In this document: positions 8,941-17,589 of the stretch, in pieces | Layout of the letters: each line of letters opens with the position of its first letter | Position numbering within the stretch: the first letter of the stretch is position 1 | Position numbers and translations under genes: made by a program | Notes under the pieces: model-generated | What the model saw: only the letters and a program-made list of their open reading frames with translations | Told to the model about the DNA's origin: nothing | The model's database searches: none | Assembly (NCBI GenBank): GCA_902780385.1 | Contig: CACZFF010000012.1 | Span: 31,316 to 95,315, forward strand | Length of the DNA: 64,000 nt | From: an uncultured Lachnospiraceae bacterium | Lineage (GTDB): Bacteria; Bacillota; Clostridia; Lachnospirales; Lachnospiraceae | Direction of reading: 5' to 3'

Positions 8941-9933
8941 TCACTGGATTTTGTTTTCTTTGTACCAGGCCCTGGCGCCTTCGTGCAGGGCGATCGGCAG
9001 ATCCTTCACTGCCTCGGCCGGGTTCGGCTTATAGTCCACTGTAACGGCATAGCGAAGTTCACCGGCATGATCAAAGAAACTCTGCGTGATCTTTTTGACT
9101 ACGCCGGCGCTCAGTGTATCGGACGCGACAAGGACAGATTTGACACCGATCGTCTTCACATCTCTGTTCAGCCCGGTATAGGTCCCTGCCGGAATTGTAT
9201 AGGAGGAGAAAAACGAATATGTGTCCAATATGGCCTCCGCTTCTTCCCCGGAAATATCAAGAAGGCTGATGGGAACTTTTTTGGCCAGGGCTCCGATCAC
9301 TGTTGCCGGAGTTCCCATAGTGCAGAAAAACGCATCAATGGAGCCGTCCTCCATGGCGTGGGCGGCACCCGCGTAATTCAGATTTCGACAAGTATATGTG
9401 CCGGGATCGATCCCATAAGCGCTCAGGACCATCAGGGCATTCTTTTCCGTCCCCGACTCAGCCTCACCGACACTGATGACCCTGCCTGCAAGGTCACTGA
9501 CCTCTCTGATCCCGCTGTCTGCCCGGACAACAAGCTGGACCGCTTCCGTATATAAGCCTGCAATTGCTCCGAATCCGGGGGATGAATCACTTTTGTCAGC
9601 GAGTTCGGAGATAACATCGGCCTGCAGCAGCGCCAGCTCGATCTCCGGCTCCTTCTGTGTGATCATCCTGAGATTGGCACCTGACCCGGTGGTCGCCTTC
9701 ACCTGCACATCCACACCCCTGATATCATCCATCAGAAACTGGGCAAAAGTGATTCCGAAGCTGTAATAATTGCCGCCGATCCTCGCGGTGCCCATCCTGA
9801 TCTCTTTCGCGTTCCCCGAACAAGCCGCTGTCAATGCGGCCAGGACAAACACAACTATAACAGATAATACTCTGACAGGCTTGCGCCGCAGGTGTCTTCT
9901 TCTATGTTCCTTCACTTGGGCCTTCATGCACAT
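8941..9933 (-). CDS. TAXI-family TRAP transporter solute-binding lipoprotein
   Basis: A 330-residue secreted lipoprotein. A basic N-terminus and hydrophobic segment end in the lipobox LTAAC (Cys about 38). The mature part matches the TAXI class of TRAP substrate-binding proteins, with MGTARIGGNYYSFG near the start and the ATTGSGANLRMI and ALLQADV regions that line the ligand site. Such proteins usually pass dicarboxylates or glutamate-like solutes to a fused DctQM permease, but no permease gene is adjacent, so it is an orphan here. Either of two ATGs (9933, 9927) could be used with the GAGGAG site. It is transcribed divergently from the lipoprotein at 10220. Confidence 0.85.
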   Translation of the reverse strand: MCMKAQVKEHRRRHLRRKPVRVLSVIVVFVLAALTAACSGNAKEIRMGTARIGGNYYSFGITFAQFLMDDIRGVDVQVKATTGSGANLRMITQKEPEIELALLQADVISELADKSDSSPGFGAIAGLYTEAVQLVVRADSGIREVSDLAGRVISVGEAESGTEKNALMVLSAYGIDPGTYTCRNLNYAGAAHAMEDGSIDAFFCTMGTPATVIGALAKKVPISLLDISGEEAEAILDTYSFFSSYTIPAGTYTGLNRDVKTIGVKSVLVASDTLSAGVVKKITQSFFDHAGELRYAVTVDYKPNPAEAVKDLPIALHEGARAWYKENKIQ

Positions 9934-10020
9934 CTGTCTCCTCTGATGTCCGGTTACCTTTTTTATGTTTCCAGCTTTTTTATATTGTAACAGATTACAG
10001 TCCCATTTTCACCATCTGCG

Positions 10021-10047
10021 GGAGACAGGGGACGGTTCTATGTCTCC
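10021..10047. repeat. Small GGGACGGTTCT hairpin
   Basis: GGAGACA and TGTCTCC form perfect 7-bp arms around a 13-base loop that carries the GGGGACGGTTCT core shared with the elements at 302 and 29509. It lies between divergent genes and upstream of the promoter at 10108. Here the core is in the loop rather than the stem, a variant layout. Confidence 0.7.
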
Positions 10048-10107
10048 TTCGTCCTCCCCCGCCCCTCGTCCGTCAACACTTTCCCGAATAATATCCGTAT
10101 TATCGTA

Positions 10108-10137
10108 TTGACAATTCGTATCATAATTGTGTATAAA
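10108..10137 (+). promoter_or_regulatory. Sigma-A promoter for the lipoprotein gene
   Basis: A perfect TTGACA (10108-10113) is followed after 18 bases by TATAAA (10132-10137). The transcript would have a short leader that includes a 7-bp GC hairpin (10180-10197) just before the ribosome site at 10209-10215. Confidence 0.75.
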
Positions 10138-10219
10138 TATCATATAAATGATTTCGTGGCATAAAAAAAGCTTCAGGGTGCCGCTCCGGAGAGCGGCATG
10201 GCCGGAAAGGGAGGAAATA

Positions 10220-11317
10220 ATGAGAAGAAGATCATTTGGAAAAATTGTCAGGCATGTTCTTGTCTTTTGCATGATAACTGTGCTGATGCTGGCCGGCTGC
10301 AGGCAGAGTAAAGACGGGGAGGACGCAGGGCAGGATCCCTCTCAGCGGGAACAGACGTCCGGTTCCGGACAAAACCTTTCAGGGTCAGAAAAGGATCCTG
10401 CGTCAGGCCAGGCAGGCGGTCAGCCGGGTTCAGAAGGAAGAAGTGATCGGGAAGGATCTGCTCTTGAAAAAAGCGATGAAAATAAAGAAATAGGATCCGA
10501 TAAAGGTTCCATGAAGGATATTTACCGTGTAGGCGATAGTCTTGAGGACGGAGATCTGGAGATCACTTATATGGCAAGCGGAGACTATGTGGAGGAAAGT
10601 GAATATCAACAGCCCGCACCCGGATATAAATACATCTATCTGCAGTTTGCTTTCCGGAATACCGGCATGAAACATGACTGCCCCATCTCTCTGTTTGCCT
10701 TCAGCTGTTTTGCGGACAGCTTTGCTGCTCAGGCCTATTACGGCGGCCAGGAAGATCTCCCGCCCTCCCTGCCTGCAGGACGCTATGCCATCGGCAATCT
10801 CTGTTTTTGTGTGCCCGAAGATGCGCAGCAGATCGAAGTCGAATACCAGCCCGACCAGCTGACAAAAGACCGGGTCCGCTTTGCCTTCGAAGGGGAAAGG
10901 AATGCAGGGATCGTACCCGCTCCCGATGTAAAACGTTCGGAAAATGCTTTCAAAGTCGGCGATACAGCCTCCTCTGCTCTGCAGCAGATTTCTTATCTTT
11001 CGTGCGAAAAAGATGACAGAGACAACGAAAACGTGCACCCCGAAGAGGGATGCACGTACTACACACTTACTTTCGAATTTGAAAATCTGCAGGCCGGGGA
11101 CCGTCAGATCAGTGTCCATGATTTCAGCTGCTACGCAGACGGAAAAAGCTGCGGAAGGACTCTCTTCCGCGACGACTATCTCTCCGCCGACGTCCCCGGC
11201 GGAAGAAAGGCCAAAGGGACCGTCACCTTCGAGGTGCCCGACGACGCACAGACTGTGGAAGTTGAATACGACACAGGGAACCGGTCAGACGCACATGTCA
11301 TATTTACAGTGCGCTGA
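10220..11317 (+). CDS. Lipoprotein with two tandem DUF4352-like beta domains
   Basis: A 365-residue secreted lipoprotein of unknown role. The signal peptide ends in the lipobox LAGC (Cys 27). A low-complexity Ser/Gly/Asp/Gln linker (about 30-105) follows, then two homologous domains of about 120 residues, each starting VGD(S/T) and ending in a PEDAQQIEVEY or PDDAQTVEVEY strand. This matches the telokin-like DUF4352 fold found on Gram-positive cell surfaces. The start at 10220 has GGGAGG upstream; an earlier in-frame ATG at 10148 would disrupt the signal peptide. It converges on hydF. Confidence 0.8.
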   Translation: MRRRSFGKIVRHVLVFCMITVLMLAGCRQSKDGEDAGQDPSQREQTSGSGQNLSGSEKDPASGQAGGQPGSEGRSDREGSALEKSDENKEIGSDKGSMKDIYRVGDSLEDGDLEITYMASGDYVEESEYQQPAPGYKYIYLQFAFRNTGMKHDCPISLFAFSCFADSFAAQAYYGGQEDLPPSLPAGRYAIGNLCFCVPEDAQQIEVEYQPDQLTKDRVRFAFEGERNAGIVPAPDVKRSENAFKVGDTASSALQQISYLSCEKDDRDNENVHPEEGCTYYTLTFEFENLQAGDRQISVHDFSCYADGKSCGRTLFRDDYLSADVPGGRKAKGTVTFEVPDDAQTVEVEYDTGNRSDAHVIFTVR

Positions 11318-11376
11318 AGCCCTTTGAATCCTTTCTCTCTGATCAGATCCTTCAGGCCGCCGAAAATGAGGATCCT

Positions 11377-12648
11377 TTAGAGACCTGCGTCCATCTTCCT
11401 GACCAGATCCGGAAACATTGTGATGCTGCGGCGCAGGATGCCGTTCATATAGGCGATCGCAGTCCCGTAGTTGGTAACCGGCACTCCCTGTGAAACGGCA
11501 CGGCCGATCCTGCTCTGCATCTCCCTGCCGTTCAGCATACAGCCGCCGCAGTGGATGACAAGGGCATAGGGGGTGAGATCCTCGGGAAAACCTGTTCCGG
11601 ATGAAGTCTCAATGGAAATCTCTTTTCCGGTGCGGGTCTTGAGCCAGCGTGGAATCTTTACGGTTCCGATGTCGTCACACTGGCGGTGGTGGGTGCACCC
11701 CTCCGCGATCAGTACCCTGTCCCCGTCCTTCAAGCGGTCGATGTGGGCGGCGCCCAGAACGGCCTTCTCAAGAAAGCCTTTATAGCGGGCCATCAGGATG
11801 GAAAAAGAGGTGAGAGGAATGCTCTCGGGAACGTCCTTCATCACAGAGGCAAAGGCCTGGCTGTCCGTGATCACCATGGCCGGCGGATTGCGCAGGCTGT
11901 CCAGTGTATTGACAACATTGTCCTCCTGCACACAGAGCGCGCTGCAGCGGGAATCCAGAATATCGCGTATCACCTGCTGCTGGGGAAGGATCAGCCTGCC
12001 CTTGGGTGCAGCTTTATCAATGGGGATGACCAGTATGACCTGGTCCCCCTTCTGCAGAAGATCTGAGACAAGACGGGGCTCCGCGCCCTGCCCGGCTTTC
12101 CACTCCCGGTATATGTCGGCGATCTTCTCCTTGAGCGCATAGATCCCGTTCCCTGTTTTCGCACTGACGGAAATAAGGGTTTTGCCGGTCCCCTGAAGGT
12201 CCCCGGAAAAAAGCTGCTTTTCAGCCTGCACATTGCCGTCTGTCTTTTCCTGCAGCAGGTCCGATTTATTGTTGGCGATAATGCAGGGGATTTTCCTCTC
12301 CTCGAAGAGACCCAGCAGTTCACGGTCGCAGTCACAAAGACCTCTTGTGCCGTCCACGACAAGAACAGCCAGGTCTGTCTGTGCAAGGATCTGTCTTGTC
12401 TTTTTGACACGCAGCTCACCCAGCATGCCTTCATCATCAAACCCGGGTGTATCGATGATCACGACTGGTCCCAGCGGCAGCAGCTCCATCGCCTTTTTGA
12501 CCGGATCTGTCGTCGTGCCCTCCACCTGTGAGACCACGGCCAGATCCTGTCCTGTCACTGCGTTGACAACACTGGATTTTCCGGCATTTCTGCGGCCGAA
12601 GAAACCGATATGGATCCGCTCACCCGAAGGGGTATCATTCAAACTCAT
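11377..12648 (-). CDS. hydF: [FeFe]-hydrogenase maturation GTPase HydF
   Basis: HydF is the scaffold on which the diiron [2Fe] subcluster with CO, CN and bridging dithiolate ligands is assembled before transfer to HydA. The 423-residue protein has an N-terminal GTPase domain (P-loop GRRNAGKSS, DTPGFDDEG, NKSD), a dimerisation middle and the C-terminal iron-sulfur motif: Cys-x-His in EGCTHHRQCDD and HCGGC about 50 residues later. All cluster ligands are intact. It is the last gene of a 15.6-kb minus-strand cluster. hydE and hydG, its normal partners, are not in the window. The start has a GGAG site six bases upstream. Confidence 0.93.
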   Translation of the reverse strand: MSLNDTPSGERIHIGFFGRRNAGKSSVVNAVTGQDLAVVSQVEGTTTDPVKKAMELLPLGPVVIIDTPGFDDEGMLGELRVKKTRQILAQTDLAVLVVDGTRGLCDCDRELLGLFEERKIPCIIANNKSDLLQEKTDGNVQAEKQLFSGDLQGTGKTLISVSAKTGNGIYALKEKIADIYREWKAGQGAEPRLVSDLLQKGDQVILVIPIDKAAPKGRLILPQQQVIRDILDSRCSALCVQEDNVVNTLDSLRNPPAMVITDSQAFASVMKDVPESIPLTSFSILMARYKGFLEKAVLGAAHIDRLKDGDRVLIAEGCTHHRQCDDIGTVKIPRWLKTRTGKEISIETSSGTGFPEDLTPYALVIHCGGCMLNGREMQSRIGRAVSQGVPVTNYGTAIAYMNGILRRSITMFPDLVRKMDAGL

Positions 12649-12674
12649 GCCTATACTCCTTATTCATCTAACCA

Positions 12675-13646
12675 TTACCAGGGCAGCCCCTCGTCCATGC
12701 TCTCCCATCCGCCTTCCGAAAAGCCTTCAAAACCGTCTGCCTGATTGCTGCCGGTGGCTTCCGGAATCTGAAAAACCTGCAGATTATCGTAGGAATAATC
12801 TTCCTGTGCTCCGCCATAGGAAACATCTGCCGGAACGCTGTTCAGAAGGGACAGGAATGCCGGATCATCATAATCTGCGGCAGCAGGAGCCTTGTTACTC
12901 CGGCCGTCAGCATTTTGTTTCTGCTGACCCCCATAAGGTCTGCGGCCCGCTGCAGGCACAGTATTCTGCCCAGGTATTGACACACCTGATTTTTCTTCCG
13001 CCCTCTGCTGTTCCTTTTTCTCCCTCCGCTCTTTTCTGAGCCTCTCGCGGATGACATTGCCCTCGGTCAGGATCCTGCGGAAGTTGCTGATCAGGAAAAG
13101 CTGTGCCTTTTCGTTATAAAAGATGCGATAGTATTCATTGGGAAACGTTCCGGCTTTCTCCGAGTATATCCCGATTTCCTCACCCTTCTGTGTGGGAATA
13201 TTTGTTTCCTTTGAAATATCTTTCATGAAGGTTTTCTCAAGATAGCCGTTCTCACGAAGCCAGTCCGTGATCATGGTAGCCTGAAAACCCAGAGATTCAT
13301 CTTCAGGCAGAAGCTCCGCAAGCTGTTTGAGAAAATAGGAAATCTGCTGGTCCCTCTGAAAACGGAATCCCTGCAGGATATCATAAGGAAAGGTCTCGGC
13401 GATCGAGGGCTTTGGCGCCCTTGCCGCCTTCGGGACTTTCGGCACTTTTCCAACGATACCGCCGGTACTTTTAACATCCGTCAGGATCTCACTGACAAAT
13501 TGGAGACAACGGTTTACGTTGGGATTTGTCAGGACTTCATTTTCCGGGGCAGGACGATTTGTGACAGGGTTCCTGCCGGATACCATACGGTTGATATACT
13601 GGATCGCGACCTCCAGCCGCTTAATGTCATATTCGCCCACTTTCAC
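12675..13646 (-). CDS. Protein of unknown function inside the nitrogenase-like/Hyp cluster
   Basis: A 323-residue protein, not recognised. The first 215 residues look globular and mostly helical. Residues about 215-250 are a charged Arg/Lys/Glu segment and the tail is low complexity and acidic, ending GWESMDEGLPW. It has a single cysteine and no membrane segment, so it is unlikely to be a cluster-binding enzyme. It starts with GTG (AAAGGAAAT just upstream), overlaps the extended end of the gene before it by 20 bases and is followed by hydF after 26 bases. It may be an unrelated passenger or an accessory protein. Confidence 0.6.
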   Translation of the reverse strand: MKVGEYDIKRLEVAIQYINRMVSGRNPVTNRPAPENEVLTNPNVNRCLQFVSEILTDVKSTGGIVGKVPKVPKAARAPKPSIAETFPYDILQGFRFQRDQQISYFLKQLAELLPEDESLGFQATMITDWLRENGYLEKTFMKDISKETNIPTQKGEEIGIYSEKAGTFPNEYYRIFYNEKAQLFLISNFRRILTEGNVIRERLRKERREKKEQQRAEEKSGVSIPGQNTVPAAGRRPYGGQQKQNADGRSNKAPAAADYDDPAFLSLLNSVPADVSYGGAQEDYSYDNLQVFQIPEATGSNQADGFEGFSEGGWESMDEGLPW

Positions 13647-15051
13647 ATTTCCTTTCTGCTGCCTTATTAAATGATGCCGATGTCAGAATTCCATCTGATG
13701 ATGTAAAGGTCAAAAGGTATCCAATGGCTCTGAGTCTCGTCAAGCTGCACAAACAGCCGAAGGGCCTTGTGCAGCTCCGAAGGAGATGCTGCGTGCCAGG
13801 TACTTGGCCGCTGTTTTTTAGCGGCCTTAGTACCGCTGCCAGCGAGGGTAGAGCGAGAGCGTGCCCAAGGCGTTTGTGCAGCTTGACGAGACGGTGTATG
13901 ATCAATCGAAAAAGATCCGGAATCTCATTGAGTAAAATTCGGCCGGAAAAGGCCAGGTGGGGAAGGGAAATCAGTTCACAGCCCGCAGGAAGGACGTCCT
14001 TGTAATAGGGATCTGCGACAACTTTTGTCCGTCCAAGCTTTCCCAGCGCCTCCTCGAGTTCTTCTTCTCCGCAGAGTGCGGCGTCTTTTGGTCCCAGAAA
14101 GACATCAGCCTCTTCTGTGGCACCGAAAACATAGGTCGGTGCTCCGATCCGCTCCTCTGCCTGGGCGGCCAGGGAAGTCATGATAACCGGCTCCCCGATG
14201 AAACAGACGGGAAGGGTATCATTGACCGGCTCCCGGCGGTCACGGAAGGGAAACTGGTTTTCCCCTGTCTGTACAGCCCTGGTGACCGCTTCAAAGTAAA
14301 CCTCTTCGGTACCTTCTGCAGGGAAACCTGCTGTGAAGGGGATCCCGAATTTCCGGAACATATATCGGGCTGCAGCAAGGCCGGATGAAGAGACTACCAG
14401 ATTGACGTCAGCCATTGCGCTCTTGCGGATTCCTTCCAGATCATCTCCCATAGCCCAGCAGGAAACGATCTCAAAACCTGCCGCCTCAACTTTTGAACGC
14501 AGACTTTCCACACTTGTTGCTGCCGCGAAATCTAGAGGGGTCATCCCCAGGATGTTACAGCGAAGAGACCTGTCTGTCAGAGCCGTCTTGTCAGTCAGGG
14601 CCGGTTCCGTCACAAAGTTCTCCGCGAGCTGCCGGAATGCAAGGCCGGCTCCGCGGGTATAATCGTGCATACCATTGGTGGTGATATAAAAGGTCGGGAT
14701 GCCGGTCTCCTCCTCGACCAGGCGGCTGATGGCGTCAAAGTCCATTCCGGTTATGTAGGGAATGGGGGAATTGGCTATGGCAATGAACCCGGGAGAATAA
14801 ATACGGGCCGACTCTGTGATATCGCGGATCAGGTCCTCATCGCTCCCCATGATCGCTTCCATCTCATTGAGACCGGAAATAAAAATCAGACTGTCATGGT
14901 CATACCAGCGGATCTCATCATGTGTGTTATAGGTCGAATTGCATCCGGATGGATCGTGCATGACGACCATTCCGCCGAGTTCAAACAGGGCGCTGCATAC
15001 GCCGGATACATCTCCGGTGTAGACGGGTATTTTTCTGAAAACCTGTCGCAT
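13627..15051 (-). CDS. Nitrogenase component-1-like subunit (NifK/NifN type), C-terminus altered by a repeat
   Basis: A 474-residue protein of the nitrogenase component-1 superfamily, which also covers NifDK, NifEN, BchNB and CfbD. Residues 20-50 read GGMVVMHDPSGC then NTHDEIRWY, with Cys19 and Cys37 as possible cluster ligands, followed by ISGLNEMEAIMGSD. It is clearly paralogous to the C-terminal half of the fused protein at 23401, which has GGICVICDAGGC and FSAGLRDMDAILGRD at the same places. Similarity ends near LPHLAFSG (about residue 370). A palindromic element encodes residues about 387-439, so the last 90 residues are probably not native. It likely pairs with the product of the gene starting at 16613. 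Confidence 0.8.
   Translation of the reverse strand: MRQVFRKIPVYTGDVSGVCSALFELGGMVVMHDPSGCNSTYNTHDEIRWYDHDSLIFISGLNEMEAIMGSDEDLIRDITESARIYSPGFIAIANSPIPYITGMDFDAISRLVEEETGIPTFYITTNGMHDYTRGAGLAFRQLAENFVTEPALTDKTALTDRSLRCNILGMTPLDFAAATSVESLRSKVEAAGFEIVSCWAMGDDLEGIRKSAMADVNLVVSSSGLAAARYMFRKFGIPFTAGFPAEGTEEVYFEAVTRAVQTGENQFPFRDRREPVNDTLPVCFIGEPVIMTSLAAQAEERIGAPTYVFGATEEADVFLGPKDAALCGEEELEEALGKLGRTKVVADPYYKDVLPAGCELISLPHLAFSGRILLNEIPDLFRLIIHRLVKLHKRLGHALALPSLAAVLRPLKNSGQVPGTQHLLRSCTRPFGCLCSLTRLRAIGYLLTFTSSDGILTSASFNKAAERKCESGRI
13734..13892. repeat. 159-bp palindromic multi-hairpin element inserted in a nitrogenase-like gene
   Basis: Perfect 21-bp terminal inverted repeats (13734-13754 and 13872-13892, GTCTCGTCAAGCTGCACAAA...) enclose a GC-rich core. 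The core holds a second long hairpin at 13799-13834 (GGTACT / AGTACC outside, GGCCGCT / AGCGGCC inside) and at least two more small stems. It carries no gene of its own. It sits in the last 270 bases of the component-1-like gene and supplies in-frame codons there. The structure suggests a non-autonomous mobile or structured element. Confidence 0.8.
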
Positions 15052-15077
15052 ATTGGCCTAGTCTCCTTCCCGATGAT

Positions 15078-16613
15078 TTATAGAACGCAGGCGCAGCCCT
15101 GTCCCTTGCGGGGCACAATGGACCTGGTATCCTTTTCATTGAGCCAGGCGTCTTCCATGAGGGCAGCGAGCTTTTCGATGCCGGAATTACCCCAGATTCC
15201 GCCGTAATCTACGAGGTTGACAAAATGGGCGGTACCGCCGAACCAGGCGGCTTTGGGGCCCAGAGCCAGCATTTTCCCTTCGTTCTCCGCATTGTGGAGC
15301 ACGCGCATTTTGGGATGGATCGTCGCGTTGAGTATGAGGTCAGGGCAATTCTTCTGCAGCCACAGAAAGTCCTCTTCCTCCTCGGGAAGAATGGCATCCA
15401 GATAGACACGGGTCACACGAAATCCCGCCTCCAGAAGACGTCTGGCAAGACTCAGCACGCGGGGATTCAGGATATAGTCAATGGTGATCTCCGTATCCCC
15501 GATCAGGCCCAGGGCATGCTGCAGGGCTTTCGAAGCCGAAGATTCATCCCTAATGGATCCCTCAAGATGATCTGTTTCTGCAGCATCCGGCTCTCCGGCA
15601 TCTGTCCCGGCAGTTCCTGCAGTTCTGACAGCTCCGGCAGTTCCGGCAGCACCGGCAGTCTGCTGCAGATTGTCCCTGAGAGCGCTGCGGAGCTTTGAGA
15701 GTTCTTGCCTTATCCGGTCTTCACCGCATACCGGCGGCAGGTATAAAAAGGGCCTTCCCAGACGTTTAGCCAGCTGATAAACACCATGGACGCCCAGGGG
15801 GCTGCGGGTTATAAAAAGCCCTGCCGAGCCGATCCGCAGATAATCATCGTAGTTTTCACAAGGGATCATAAAGCTGTATGCCTCCTGGGCCTCCTTGTCC
15901 GTTACAGCTTTCCGAAGATAAGAGATCCCGATGCGCTCACCGTGCTTTTTCCAGTCGTTGAGCTGCAGGATCCTTCCGCCGGCTTCCCTGACTGTCTGCG
16001 CAATATCACTGTCGGGATCCAGTGCCTGATTGTCGCCGAGCACACAGACCAGTCCGGGATCCACCGGCAGCGGACGCACGGGGCGGAACATGGACTCCTT
16101 GAGTTTCTGCTCCGGTGTCAGGCCGGTCTTCTGCATGACGGGATCCATCCAGCATCGCATAAAATCGATGTCCGGAAAGCGTTCCTCCAGTGTCTTGAAT
16201 ACAAAAGCGGCATCAGTGCCCACAAAGTGATGCAGGCACACCAGGAAAACAGTCACAGCGCGGGGGCGATAAGGAAGGCGGCGGATGACGTCTGACACAC
16301 CCTCTATTGTGATCGTCTCCAGATTCTGGTCGTAGAGATCATTTTCCTCGATGAGAACACTGGAAAAACGGTCCCCTGCCCCCATCTCCGCAGCCGTCAG
16401 TACGACACCGCGCATACAATTGTCCGCACAGACATAAATCTGGTGACAGTCCGGAACCATAAGACCGATATGGACTATATTCCATGTGCCGTGTACAGGG
16501 GCGTTGAACTCCAGCCTGTGGGCAAAGGGCACAGGGAATTCTGCGTCCGCGATCCGGACGGCGGCATCTTTTTCATCAATATGGAAATCCGGTCGTTCTA
16601 CTCTGCGAAGCAT
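15078..16613 (-). CDS. Nitrogenase component-1-like subunit (NifD/NifE type)
   Basis: A 511-residue protein of the nitrogenase component-1 superfamily. A cysteine group lies near the N-terminus (Cys56, Cys62, Cys66 in PDCHQIYVCADNCMRG) and another Cys at 126 in VFLVCLHHFVGTD, the places where NifD and BchN proteins hold a bridging cluster. Residues about 325-355 are a low-complexity Ala/Gly/Thr insert. The C-terminus ends GCACVL, an unusual Cys-rich tail. It is paralogous to the N-terminal half of the fused protein at 23401. It follows nifH-like A by 66 bases and precedes the NifK/N-type subunit by 26, so the three probably form one enzyme. Substrate unknown. Confidence 0.8.
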   Translation of the reverse strand: MLRRVERPDFHIDEKDAAVRIADAEFPVPFAHRLEFNAPVHGTWNIVHIGLMVPDCHQIYVCADNCMRGVVLTAAEMGAGDRFSSVLIEENDLYDQNLETITIEGVSDVIRRLPYRPRAVTVFLVCLHHFVGTDAAFVFKTLEERFPDIDFMRCWMDPVMQKTGLTPEQKLKESMFRPVRPLPVDPGLVCVLGDNQALDPDSDIAQTVREAGGRILQLNDWKKHGERIGISYLRKAVTDKEAQEAYSFMIPCENYDDYLRIGSAGLFITRSPLGVHGVYQLAKRLGRPFLYLPPVCGEDRIRQELSKLRSALRDNLQQTAGAAGTAGAVRTAGTAGTDAGEPDAAETDHLEGSIRDESSASKALQHALGLIGDTEITIDYILNPRVLSLARRLLEAGFRVTRVYLDAILPEEEEDFLWLQKNCPDLILNATIHPKMRVLHNAENEGKMLALGPKAAWFGGTAHFVNLVDYGGIWGNSGIEKLAALMEDAWLNEKDTRSIVPRKGQGCACVL

Positions 16614-16679
16614 CTGATATACCTCTACACTTCATGTTAGATTGCATGTTTATCTCATGAGCGGGTGGATCCCTGTTTT

Positions 16680-17567
16680 TTAAGCGCCGCTGCCGGCCAG
16701 GGTTTTAGCGGCGATGGCATCCGCCAGCCTCTTGTACTCCTGCGCCATCTCCGAATCGGGATATGCCTGCAGGAGGCACTGTCCCTCCTCCTCGGCTTTC
16801 AGCACCAGAGGACTGCGGGAAAGAGTTCCTGCCAGTTCTGAATGCAGTTCTGCGGCCAGAGCAGACACCCTGCTCTCCTCGTCCGGAACATCCCTGCGGT
16901 TGAGGATGATGCCCGACATGCGGGCATAGCCGCGGCCGCTGAAATTCTCCAGGGCAAGGCCGATGTTGGCTGCCGCATAGATCGACATGGTCTCGCCGGA
17001 CGTCATAATGAAGACATGATCTGCATAGCCCTTGCGCATGGGCATGGCAAAACCGCCGCAGACAACATCGCCCAGAACATCGAAAAGAACGACATCCGGA
17101 CAGAAAAGATCGTAAACGCCGATCTCCTCCATTTTTTCCAGCGCCGTGATGACAGCGCGGCCGGCACATCCCTGCCCGGGAAGGGGTCCTCCCGCCTCAG
17201 CGCAGAGCACACCGGCATATCCGGTCTGAACAATGTCATGCGCGGAAAAGGGCTTTCTGGAACGGATATGATCCATGACCGTAAAGGAGGCACCCGTGCG
17301 CATCCTCCGGATCATGGCAGCAATATCGGAATCCACCGCCTCATTTTGGGAGTTACCGGCAGTATGCTCACTGCAGATCAGACTGCTGTGTCCGGAAACC
17401 TTGTCCTCCATCCCGGCATTCGCCCGAAGAAGTCTTGTTGAATCGGCTTTGGGATCGCAGCCAACCTGCAGTACTTTCAAACCTCGCTGTGCGAGAGCGA
17501 TGGAAATATTGGACACCGTGGTCGATTTCCCAATGCCGCCTTTTCCGTAAAATGCTATCTTGATCAT
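16680..17567 (-). CDS. NifH-like iron-protein ATPase (copy A)
   Basis: A 295-residue member of the NifH/BchL/CfbC family: a homodimeric ATPase with one bridging [4Fe-4S] cluster that passes electrons to a component-1 partner. The P-loop is [11 protein letters not shown]. Both cluster cysteines are present, Cys134 in GQGCAGR and Cys170 in [11 protein letters not shown]. Compared with copy B (26245) it has about 40 extra residues between 55 and 110, an atypical insertion with many Ser and charged residues. It follows the TM1266-family gene by 22 bases and precedes its probable component-1 subunits. Confidence 0.88.
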   Translation of the reverse strand: MIKIAFYGKGGIGKSTTVSNISIALAQRGLKVLQVGCDPKADSTRLLRANAGMEDKVSGHSSLICSEHTAGNSQNEAVDSDIAAMIRRMRTGASFTVMDHIRSRKPFSAHDIVQTGYAGVLCAEAGGPLPGQGCAGRAVITALEKMEEIGVYDLFCPDVVLFDVLGDVVCGGFAMPMRKGYADHVFIMTSGETMSIYAAANIGLALENFSGRGYARMSGIILNRRDVPDEESRVSALAAELHSELAGTLSRSPLVLKAEEEGQCLLQAYPDSEMAQEYKRLADAIAAKTLAGSGA

Positions 17568-17589
17568 AAAAGAATATCCTCGTCAGTTT

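Noticed and set aside
12233-13039. A 268-codon plus-strand frame bridging hydF and the unknown gene
   Set aside because: It is antisense to two minus-strand genes, with serine/arginine-rich composition typical of a shadow.
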